This document shows, piece after piece, positions 41,022-47,383 of a stretch of 47,383 nucleotides of DNA. A program made the position numbers and the translations under genes. Source of the DNA: Anaerolineales bacterium (lineage in GTDB: Bacteria > Chloroflexota > Anaerolineae > Anaerolineales > Villigracilaceae); assembly GCA_016789365.1 (NCBI GenBank), contig JAEURH010000015.1, positions 1-47,383 of the forward strand. The letters are read 5' to 3'. Positions within the stretch are counted from its first letter, which is position 1, and the number at the start of each line of letters is the position of its first letter. Under the pieces are notes generated by a model that saw only the letters and a list, made by a program, of their open reading frames with translations, was not told the origin of the DNA and ran no database searches.

Positions 41022-42446
41022 TTAAGCACTTGTTTTTATTGCAACCAATTGAATATTGGTCATATCTTCCATTGCAAATTTAACACCCTCACGCCCCAAA
41101 CCGCTCTGGCGATTTCCGCCATAAGGCATGTGGTCAACGCGGAAGGCGGGGGTTTCGTTAATCATCACACCGCCAAAATTTAATTTCTTGATTGCTCTCA
41201 ATGCACGGTCAATATCTTTTGTAAATACGCCAACTTGCAAACCAAATTTTGAATCGTTGGCTTGACGTAATGATTCTTCAAAATCATCTGATTGAATGAC
41301 CGATGCAACAGGAGCAAATGTTTCTTCGGCAATAACTTTCATATCAGCAGATGTGTCTGTCAAAATCGTTGGATAATAAACAGTACCTTCACGTTTTGCA
41401 CCCGTTAAAACTTTCGCGCCACTTCCTTGCGCTTCATTGACCCACGTTTCGATTCGGTCAACTTCTTTGACATCAATCATCGGTCCGACATCTACTCTTT
41501 CATCAAGTGGGTCACCGACAATCATCGCCTCTGTGGCTTTGATAAATTTTTCAGAGAACGGTTCATAGACTTTCTTTTCGCTATAAATTCTTTGCACCGA
41601 AATACAAACTTGACCTGAATTATAGAAAGCACCGACTGCACAGCGTTTTGCGACCAAATCTAAATCTGCATCAGGTGCAACAATGACTGGTGATGTATTG
41701 CCTAATTCAAGTGTCACCTTTTTGATTCCAGCAACAGATAAGATATGCCTGCCAACATCTGGTGAACCTGTGAAAGTGATTTTATCTACACGTTCATCTG
41801 TGATTAACCATTCGCCAACAGTTCCACCACCACCAACAACAAGATTCAACGCACCAGCGGGTAAACCTGCTTCTTGCAGAATCTGACATAACTTGACAGC
41901 CGCTAACGGCGTTGTGCTGGCAGGTTTCAAAACTAAAGTATTTCCCGATGCAATGGCAGGCGCAACTTTATGGGCAACTAAATTCAATGGGAAATTAAAC
42001 GGGCTAACTGCGGCAATCACACCTACTGGACGGCGAGTCCAAAAACCGAAAAAGCCTTCACCTGCTGGTGCAGCATCTAATGGAATGGTTTCACCATGTA
42101 AACGTTTGGCTTCTTCTGCGGCAAATGTAAATGTACTGACTGCACGTTCTGCTTCTGCGCGGGCATATTTCAATGCTTTGCCCGCTTCTGCGGCAATGGT
42201 TTTTGCCATATCTTCTACATTGTCACGCAGTAAATAAGCGGCACGCATTAAAATGTCGGCGCGTTTGTAAGCGGGCATTTCTGCCATAATGTCTCTGGCT
42301 CGTTGAGCGGCATCAATGGCTTTGTTCAAATCTTCTTTTGTGGCAGTGTTAATCACACCGACCGTTTGACCACTATATTTATTTTTTACTTCCAACGGTG
42401 TGCCACTCCCGCCCCATTGACCATCTATTAGTAATTTGTATTCCAT
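41022..42446 (-). CDS. Aldehyde dehydrogenase (lactaldehyde / succinate-semialdehyde-like)
   Basis: The 474-residue ALDH has the catalytic residues E247 in LELGNTSP and C281 in NSGQVCISVQR, and the cofactor-site segment VSPFNFPLNLVAHKVAPAIASGNTLVLKPA near 148. The sequence resembles the GapN/lactaldehyde dehydrogenase branch rather than the neighbouring ALDH, so the two are not recent copies. The precise aldehyde is unknown. TTGGAG precedes the ATG. It lies between the other ALDH and an AOR gene, all on the minus strand. Confidence 0.86.
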   Translation of the reverse strand: MEYKLLIDGQWGGSGTPLEVKNKYSGQTVGVINTATKEDLNKAIDAAQRARDIMAEMPAYKRADILMRAAYLLRDNVEDMAKTIAAEAGKALKYARAEAERAVSTFTFAAEEAKRLHGETIPLDAAPAGEGFFGFWTRRPVGVIAAVSPFNFPLNLVAHKVAPAIASGNTLVLKPASTTPLAAVKLCQILQEAGLPAGALNLVVGGGGTVGEWLITDERVDKITFTGSPDVGRHILSVAGIKKVTLELGNTSPVIVAPDADLDLVAKRCAVGAFYNSGQVCISVQRIYSEKKVYEPFSEKFIKATEAMIVGDPLDERVDVGPMIDVKEVDRIETWVNEAQGSGAKVLTGAKREGTVYYPTILTDTSADMKVIAEETFAPVASVIQSDDFEESLRQANDSKFGLQVGVFTKDIDRALRAIKKLNFGGVMINETPAFRVDHMPYGGNRQSGLGREGVKFAMEDMTNIQLVAIKTSA

Positions 42447-42547
42447 CTATTTCTCCAATATGTTTGTTTTTTCATGTAAGTATATAAAATGCACTTTCAA
42501 AAACTTTGCAAATTTCGTTGGTCTCGATACGCCCAATGGGTCTAACA

Positions 42548-44440
42548 TCAAATCGCCCAAGCCAAATCTAATTTTTCGAGCGTATTGGACAATGGCACGC
42601 CATCTTCGTTCCAGCCTGCCATTTTGTAGTACATCGTAATCGCTGTCTCAATCTCTTCTTGAGTCAATGCCACGCCAGCGGTGGGACCTGTGCCTTTTAA
42701 TTGCTTGAAAAACTTCTTAGGTAGTTTATCGTCCTTTCGTCCGAGACCTTCACGGGCATTGAAGACGCGGAATAAATTTAATCGCCTTCTGCCCACTTCC
42801 ATTAATTCATCTACACTCACATCCCAACCCGTGACTGCAGAAATCATTTGGGCAGTATCTTTGGCATCATAAAGCGTCCATGTGGGACCATACACAAACT
42901 GACAGAGTTCAGCGGAATCTAGCATAGAGTAAAACACTTCGGTCTCGTAAGCGAAGCGGACTTTTTCTTCAGTTAAAGAATAAGTCGGTTGCGGGGAACC
43001 AAGCCCAATCTGTTTGAGGCGGTCGAGGTTGAAATCTGCTACGCCTTCTTCGTAGTATGGGTCATGTTCGCTAGATTGATGGTCAGCACCGAATGGATTG
43101 ACGGCATAAATTAAACCAAGCGAGCGTTTGGCTTGCGGCATGTGAGCGGGTGCTTCTGCACCTTTAACGGTGATTAAAAACTCTTCACTTCCCTTGCCCC
43201 ACGCTTTAGCGGCGCGTTCTGAACCCATGCCAAGCGTTTTACCAAACTCACCATCCCCTTTAACCATCGCATACAAGGCTTGAATCATCGCTTCGGCATT
43301 GCCAAATTTCAAATCTATACCGTTTGTTTGTTCTTTGGTGATAACCCCTTTTTCGTAACATTCCATTGCAAAGGCAATCGTCGCACCTGCGGCAATAGAA
43401 TCGACAGCGTATTCGTTGCAAATTTGATTGGCTAATGAAACAGCCGCAATATCATCAATGCCACAATATGAACCGAATGTGCCAAGCGTTTCATATTCAG
43501 GTCCACCATATTTTGGGTTCACTTTATAAGGACCATCTTTAATTTCAACCACGCGCTTGCATTTAACCACGCAAGCATAACAAGTATCACGTTCTTTCAA
43601 GATGGTTTCAGTCATGCGCTCACCGCTGATAGATTCGCATCCTTCAAATTGACCCTCTTGATAATTCCGCGTCGGCAAACAACCAATCGTATTGTTAAAT
43701 AAAACGACTGTGGCTGTACCATCTCTTGCCAGCCCAACCATATCGGGATTATCTGGAATGGCTTTTGGACCAATACGATTCAATGCCGTGAGTGATTTTT
43801 GGTCTGCTACATTGACCTTTTGTTTCCCCCGCACAACCACCGCTTTCAAATTTTTAGATGCCATCACCAAGCCCATGCCCGTGCGCCCATTATGGCGGTT
43901 AGACATGGAGCATAAAGTAGAAAACAATACACCGTTTTCAGCACCAATGCCGTGTTGCAAAATTTCTGCTTTGGGGTCAACCTCTTTATGAATGATGTCA
44001 TCCACTTCGCCTGTAATTTTCCCCATCAAGTGCGAAGCGTCTCTTAATTCATACCCCCCATCAATAATTGCTAAATACACAGGCGTAGACGATTTTCCCT
44101 TAATCACAATTCCATCAAAACCAGCAAACTTTAACTCAGCAGGGAAAAACCCACCACTTTGCGAATCACCAATACCGCCACTGATTGGTGATTTGGCATT
44201 GGCGTTCAATCGGCTTTGACCAGAAATCGGCGCGCCAGTGGTTACGCCTGTAAATAACGTCAGCACATTTTCAGGGCTAAGCGGGTCTGCGCCTTTGGGC
44301 ATATCACGCAGAATATAATGCATTCCCATCGCACTCCCACCTAAATACTTTCGGTAAAACGCCTCTTCGGGCTGTTCTACACTTAACGAGCCATTTGACA
44401 AATCAACGTGCAGGATTTTTCCAGTGTAGCCGTTGGGCAT
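42548..44440 (-). CDS. Aldehyde:ferredoxin oxidoreductase (AOR family, tungsten-dependent type)
   Basis: The 630-residue enzyme has the AOR N-domain (GYTGKILHVDLSNGSL; SRLNANAKSPISGGIGDSQSGG near 76) and 4Fe-4S cysteines C287, C290 and C294 in DTCYACVVKCK, with a fourth Cys in AELCQF. This is the usual AOR pattern for a tungstopterin and an iron-sulphur centre. It converts aldehydes to carboxylic acids and passes electrons to ferredoxin. It is next to two NAD-type ALDHs, so the locus offers two ways of disposing of aldehydes. The ATG at 44440 has GGAGG seven bases upstream; a frame extension to 44473 has no support. Confidence 0.9.
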   Translation of the reverse strand: MPNGYTGKILHVDLSNGSLSVEQPEEAFYRKYLGGSAMGMHYILRDMPKGADPLSPENVLTLFTGVTTGAPISGQSRLNANAKSPISGGIGDSQSGGFFPAELKFAGFDGIVIKGKSSTPVYLAIIDGGYELRDASHLMGKITGEVDDIIHKEVDPKAEILQHGIGAENGVLFSTLCSMSNRHNGRTGMGLVMASKNLKAVVVRGKQKVNVADQKSLTALNRIGPKAIPDNPDMVGLARDGTATVVLFNNTIGCLPTRNYQEGQFEGCESISGERMTETILKERDTCYACVVKCKRVVEIKDGPYKVNPKYGGPEYETLGTFGSYCGIDDIAAVSLANQICNEYAVDSIAAGATIAFAMECYEKGVITKEQTNGIDLKFGNAEAMIQALYAMVKGDGEFGKTLGMGSERAAKAWGKGSEEFLITVKGAEAPAHMPQAKRSLGLIYAVNPFGADHQSSEHDPYYEEGVADFNLDRLKQIGLGSPQPTYSLTEEKVRFAYETEVFYSMLDSAELCQFVYGPTWTLYDAKDTAQMISAVTGWDVSVDELMEVGRRRLNLFRVFNAREGLGRKDDKLPKKFFKQLKGTGPTAGVALTQEEIETAITMYYKMAGWNEDGVPLSNTLEKLDLAWAI

Positions 44441-44610
44441 ATAACATCCTCCGTTTTGATTTTCTTTTGGCAATTATAACAATGGGATATGTGTTCTCAC
44501 AACTTGACTTTTCCGTTTTCTACAAAGAGATTAACGCTTCATACTTCGGGGAGGGTTGATTCTGCTTCGGAGATTTTTTTCTTAAGAACAAATCTTTTAT
44601 CTAATCGATT

Positions 44611-44636
44611 AAATAAAAAACTCCTTTTCGGAGTTT
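44611..44636 (-). terminator. Rho-independent terminator of the peroxiredoxin-like gene
   Basis: On the minus strand the stem AAACTCC/GGAGTTT with a GAAAA loop is followed by a T-rich tract. It is placed directly after the stop codon at 44638-44640. Confidence 0.8.
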
Positions 44637-44637
44637 C

Positions 44638-45312
44638 TCATTTAATCTTTTTCCAGACTGCTTCTTTAAGCGCAGATAACAACACCAACGGGTCGGGCCA
44701 GTCTTCGCAGAATTGATAGCGATAGGCAAGGCGTACAATTCCGCTTTTATCAACCACAAATTCTCCTGGCAACAACCATGGACTATCTACCAAAGCGCGG
44801 TCTGTTTTTTGGCGTGATTTTGCAAACTCGCGCCCTGCTTCGGGCTCACAGCGTAGTAATTCATCACTCGCATCAAAAAATACTTGCGAAGGTTGCCCTT
44901 CTAATAAATCATAAGCCTCATAGACTTTAAAGGTCGGGTCACATAACACTGTGCAAGGAATGTTGTGCTTGGCGGCGTATTTTGTGGCACGTTCTGGTTC
45001 GCCCTGTCCAATCACCACCACTGTGCCACCTAGCTTTACATAATCAACATATTCGCTGACCAAACGTTCTGCACGCCGCATACCACAACTACAACCATAA
45101 TGTCGCCAAAAAAGCAGTAAAGCGGGTCCGTTTCCCCAAAAGTCTGAGAGACGCACATTTTTTCCACTGGAGTCTGCTAACTCAAAGTCTGGAGCGGAAT
45201 CGCCGACTTGAAGCGGAATACCTTCCCAACGCGTACGCACTGGACCGCGTTGCCATAACTCCAGCCATTCTTTTTCTGCCTTTTCAATTTGCTCATCTTC
45301 ATCTGTAGCCAT
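44638..45312 (-). CDS. Peroxiredoxin-like (AhpC/TSA-type) protein with a CxC centre
   Basis: The 224-residue protein has a thioredoxin fold starting near residue 35 (GDSAPDFELADSSGKNVRLSDFWGNGP). The active-site loop is HYGCSCGMRR with C74 and C76 in a C-x-C pattern instead of the usual CPxC. The rest follows AhpC-TSA_2/SelL-like proteins (VVVIGQGEPERATKYAAKHNIPCTVLCDP). There is no signal peptide and no in-frame TGA. Function is probably thiol redox, not proven. TTGGAG precedes the ATG. Confidence 0.75.
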   Translation of the reverse strand: MATDEDEQIEKAEKEWLELWQRGPVRTRWEGIPLQVGDSAPDFELADSSGKNVRLSDFWGNGPALLLFWRHYGCSCGMRRAERLVSEYVDYVKLGGTVVVIGQGEPERATKYAAKHNIPCTVLCDPTFKVYEAYDLLEGQPSQVFFDASDELLRCEPEAGREFAKSRQKTDRALVDSPWLLPGEFVVDKSGIVRLAYRYQFCEDWPDPLVLLSALKEAVWKKIK

Positions 45313-45447
45313 GTAAGTTCTCCAATTAACCGCATCACTAACCCAACTTACTCACATATCATTTGTCAAATTATAGCATGTGATTGGTGCAAGTTGTGAA
45401 AAATTACCCTCCGCAGCAAATCATCTCTCTAATCTATTATTTCGCTT

Positions 45448-45453
45448 TATACT
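45448..45453 (+). promoter_or_regulatory. -10 box placed for a leaderless mRNA (GT87/GT39-like gene)
   Basis: TATACT ends six bases before the ATG at 45460, with only TCCCCC between and no purine-rich ribosome site. The -35 is not clear. Confidence 0.5.
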
Positions 45454-45459
45454 TCCCCC

Positions 45460-47046
45460 ATGACCTTCCAGCAAACCAAAAAACAAATCCTCCAATGGGG
45501 CGGGCTGACAATATTTATTTACCTCATCTTCGTCATTGCGTTTCCATTAATTCCATACATTCACTATGGCAGTCTGATGTTAGATATGGAAATGATTCTG
45601 CGTGACCAAGCCCGCTGGTTCATTTATGTATATATGGCGGGCTTGCTTTTATTGTTTTATGCTTTTTATAAAATCACAAAACTCACGCATGAATTTTCAA
45701 AACAAAACGCTCCTGCAAAGTCTGCGACCTTGCAGAGTGAAAATAAAAATTCAGACGGTCACAGACCGTCTGAGAGCAACGCTGTTGCAGGGTCTGCGAC
45801 CCTGCAAATTAATACATTAAAAAAACATATCTTAAGCATCGGCATCATCAGCGGAATCATTCTTTTATTTTTATATCCCATCACCGCCTTAGATGTGGCG
45901 TTATATGTCGTCTTCGCACGCAATTGGGTTTTATATGGCGGCAACCCATTCACCACGCCGCCTGAAACGTTTATCACCGACCCATATATTCATCTCACAG
46001 GCGAGTATGTGACCAAAACTTCATCGTATGGACCGATTTGGGAAATTGTCGCCAGCATTCCCATTCGCTTAGACATTACAGAAATTGCCAGTGCCATCAT
46101 TGCAACAAAAATCATTTCATTATCAGCATATCTTTTTATGGCGTGGCTCATCGGTTGGAAGTGGCGACAAAAAAACGTCAGCCAAGTTACCGCTCTCAGT
46201 TTTTTCGCACTCAACCCACTCGTCATGCTTGAAGCGATAGGCAATGGTCACAATGATATGTTGATGATTGCATTCATCACATTGGGCATTGTTCTTTTTC
46301 AAAATCAAAAATGGATTTGGGCAACGGTTGCATTAACCATTGCTTGTTTGATAAAAATCCCCGCTTTGATTTTCATGCCGATATTTGGACTTGCCGTCAT
46401 CACAACTGCTGACTCATTCCGTTCACGCCTCATGCGTGGATTGATAGTTGCTTCTATTTTCCTCAGCCTTTTTTTTATCTTTTACAGACTCATGGGACCC
46501 ATCCCCGATGTGTTTGCTGGGGTGATTGATTCATTTTCACGCCGCAGTTTTTCACCCGCTTATGCTTTGCATGTGATTGTGCGGGAAATTAATCCCGAAT
46601 TTGCAAAAGCAATTTTAGCCAATACGCGCTATGTATTTTTATTAATTTATATTTTTATTTTGATTCAATTCATGCGCAAAAAATTGACATTGCTCGAAGC
46701 AGGTTTTGTTGCATACCTCGCACAAATTTTCCTCAGCAACGCCTTTCGGATTTGGTATCCGTTATGGCTGATTCCGTTTGCTGTATTGAACTTAAATTCA
46801 AAAACTTACTGGCGTGTATTTTTATTTAGCATCGCCGTCCAATTTAGTATTCTCAGCTATTACATCTTGTGGCGTTGGCATTGGAGATATTGGGAATGGG
46901 GTCTTACGGGTCCATTATCTGCATACTGGAATTATTTTACGATTATGACTCCCTTCACCGTCTCGTGGACGTTTACACTTCCATTTTTAGCAGATGTGAT
47001 TCGATTACGGTCTAAAAGGTCTCATTGGGTCAATATGCTAGATTAA
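45460..47046 (+). CDS. Polytopic glycosyltransferase-like membrane protein (GT87/mannosyltransferase type)
   Basis: The 528-residue protein has about twelve membrane helices and the pattern of polyprenyl-phosphate-sugar-dependent transferases of the GT-C class (ALDVALYVVFARNWVLYGGNPF near 146, ETFITDPYIHLTGEYVTKTSSYGP near 168, EAIGNGHNDMLMIAF near 260). The acceptor is unknown. Residues ~84-117 between helices 2 and 3 are a hydrophilic, low-complexity segment coded by three tandem hairpins, with the peptide SATLQ repeated. This segment is most likely an in-frame insertion in a cytoplasmic loop. The start codon is chosen from the leaderless promoter. Confidence 0.75.
   Translation: MTFQQTKKQILQWGGLTIFIYLIFVIAFPLIPYIHYGSLMLDMEMILRDQARWFIYVYMAGLLLLFYAFYKITKLTHEFSKQNAPAKSATLQSENKNSDGHRPSESNAVAGSATLQINTLKKHILSIGIISGIILLFLYPITALDVALYVVFARNWVLYGGNPFTTPPETFITDPYIHLTGEYVTKTSSYGPIWEIVASIPIRLDITEIASAIIATKIISLSAYLFMAWLIGWKWRQKNVSQVTALSFFALNPLVMLEAIGNGHNDMLMIAFITLGIVLFQNQKWIWATVALTIACLIKIPALIFMPIFGLAVITTADSFRSRLMRGLIVASIFLSLFFIFYRLMGPIPDVFAGVIDSFSRRSFSPAYALHVIVREINPEFAKAILANTRYVFLLIYIFILIQFMRKKLTLLEAGFVAYLAQIFLSNAFRIWYPLWLIPFAVLNLNSKTYWRVFLFSIAVQFSILSYYILWRWHWRYWEWGLTGPLSAYWNYFTIMTPFTVSWTFTLPFLADVIRLRSKRSHWVNMLD
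45713..45807. repeat. Three tandem hairpins inside a coding region
   Basis: Hairpin 1 (45713-45735) has arms CTGCAAAGTC/GACCTTGCAG with one mismatch. Hairpin 2 (45751-45773) has perfect arms TCAGACGGTC/GACCGTCTGA. Hairpin 3 (45785-45807) has perfect arms TTGCAGGGTC/GACCCTGCAA. All have ten-base arms and a three-base loop; 1 and 3 share GTCTGCGAC. They keep the reading frame open. Confidence 0.85.
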
Positions 47047-47102
47047 TCAGACCTGTAAGACCATTCTGACCTTTCGGACTGTTTAGACTAATTCCGCTAG
47101 AG

Positions 47103-47108
47103 TATAAT
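47103..47108 (+). promoter_or_regulatory. -10 box placed for a leaderless mRNA (PSP1 gene)
   Basis: A perfect TATAAT lies seven bases before the ATG at 47116, and the spacer TACGCCC holds no ribosome site. Confidence 0.55.
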
Positions 47109-47115
47109 TACGCCC

Positions 47116-47383
47116 ATGCAAACAGATACCAAACAAATTATCGGAGTCCGCTTTACCAAAGTGGGCAAAATTTATCATTTCGATTCATCGTCCCTGCCAG
47201 ACTTAAGAAAAGGCGAGCATGTGATTGTAGATACCACACGCGGCAAACATTTAGGCGAAGTGGTTCAGGTGTTAGAAGAAATTCCCCCCAAACCAGAAGG
47301 CGGCTGGAAGTCTGTAGAGAGGCGTGCTACCCCGCGCGATTTACTTCTACAACAATCATGGAAGAACAAACAAACCGAAGCCA
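47116..47383 (+). CDS. PSP1/RicT (YaaT) domain protein, 5' part only
   Basis: The first 89 codons run off the window end. The sequence IIGVRFTKVGKIYHFD near residue 8, then KGEHVIVDTTRGKHLGEVVQV near 35, is the PSP1 domain as in Bacillus RicT/YaaT. That protein works with RicA and RicF in RNA processing and development. The remaining part of the gene, including the conserved cysteines further on, is not in the window. The gene has a leaderless-type promoter. Confidence 0.85.
   Translation, partial: MQTDTKQIIGVRFTKVGKIYHFDSSSLPDLRKGEHVIVDTTRGKHLGEVVQVLEEIPPKPEGGWKSVERRATPRDLLLQQSWKNKQTEA

Noticed and set aside
44638-45312. A selenocysteine in the peroxiredoxin-like protein, by analogy with SelL
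   Set aside because: The frame has no in-frame TGA, and the active-site positions are ordinary cysteine codons.

Overview
The window is AT-rich, tightly packed bacterial chromosome. The mix of genes points to a member of the Chloroflexota, most likely an Anaerolineae-type fermentative or heterotrophic bacterium. The clues are ROK-regulated amino-sugar uptake, YtxH and DUF948-like proteins, class III aminotransferases beside aldehyde dehydrogenases, a tungsten-type aldehyde:ferredoxin oxidoreductase, a PSP1 protein and several leaderless-looking promoters. This placement is an inference from gene content; no rRNA or marker gene settles it. There are about 46 protein genes, one tRNA-Thr, no CRISPR array, no transposase and no prophage.

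Layout. (1) 1-8.5 kb: a KdpDE-like two-component pair on the minus strand, then a plus-strand run of an SDR-type epimerase, DUF948/YtxH envelope proteins, a methyltransferase, small membrane proteins, a hemolysin III homologue, a DUF4013 protein, a PAF-acetylhydrolase-like lipase and a coupled 52-residue membrane protein. (2) 8.6-13.8 kb: two paralogous ATP-grasp (D-Ala-D-Ala ligase-like) genes on the minus strand bracket a plus-strand ankyrin protein, a YfcC-type transporter and a DUF2817 (M14-like) peptidase. (3) 14.1-23.7 kb: a minus-strand amino-sugar locus of ROK repressor, ROK-like kinase, PIG-L deacetylase, ABC importer, cytoplasmic GH3 N-acetylhexosaminidase and SIS-domain deaminase/isomerase. 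It has no NagA or NagB. (4) 23.9-30.4 kb: a plus-strand metal locus with a DtxR/MntR regulator and a TroABCD-like importer, preceded by a clear promoter with an operator-like palindrome. (5) 30.5-35.4 kb: a GT4 glycosyltransferase, a free-standing GIY-YIG/NUMOD3/AP2 homing endonuclease beside an intact tRNA-Thr(CGT), a hybrid-free sensor kinase and a CPBP protease. (6) 35.4-44.4 kb: two class III aminotransferases around an AAA+ ATPase, then two aldehyde dehydrogenases and an AOR. (7) 44.6 kb to the end: an atypical peroxiredoxin-like protein, a polytopic glycosyltransferase and the 5' part of a PSP1/RicT gene.

How the genes fit together. The amino-sugar locus reads as a complete route: import of a GlcNAc-containing saccharide, hydrolysis, phosphorylation, deacetylation by a PIG-L enzyme in place of NagA, and deamination by a SIS enzyme in place of NagB. 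The metal locus reads as Mn-responsive autoregulated uptake. The aminotransferase/ALDH/AOR block reads as amine or amino-acid catabolism through aldehydes.

The most striking non-genic feature is a large set of palindromic elements. At least fifteen sit in the gaps between genes, several share the same core word at distant sites, one is flanked by an exact 15-bp direct repeat, and a triplet of hairpins is inserted in frame inside a membrane glycosyltransferase gene. Several genes also have a -10 box only 6-7 bases before the start codon, which suggests leaderless transcription.
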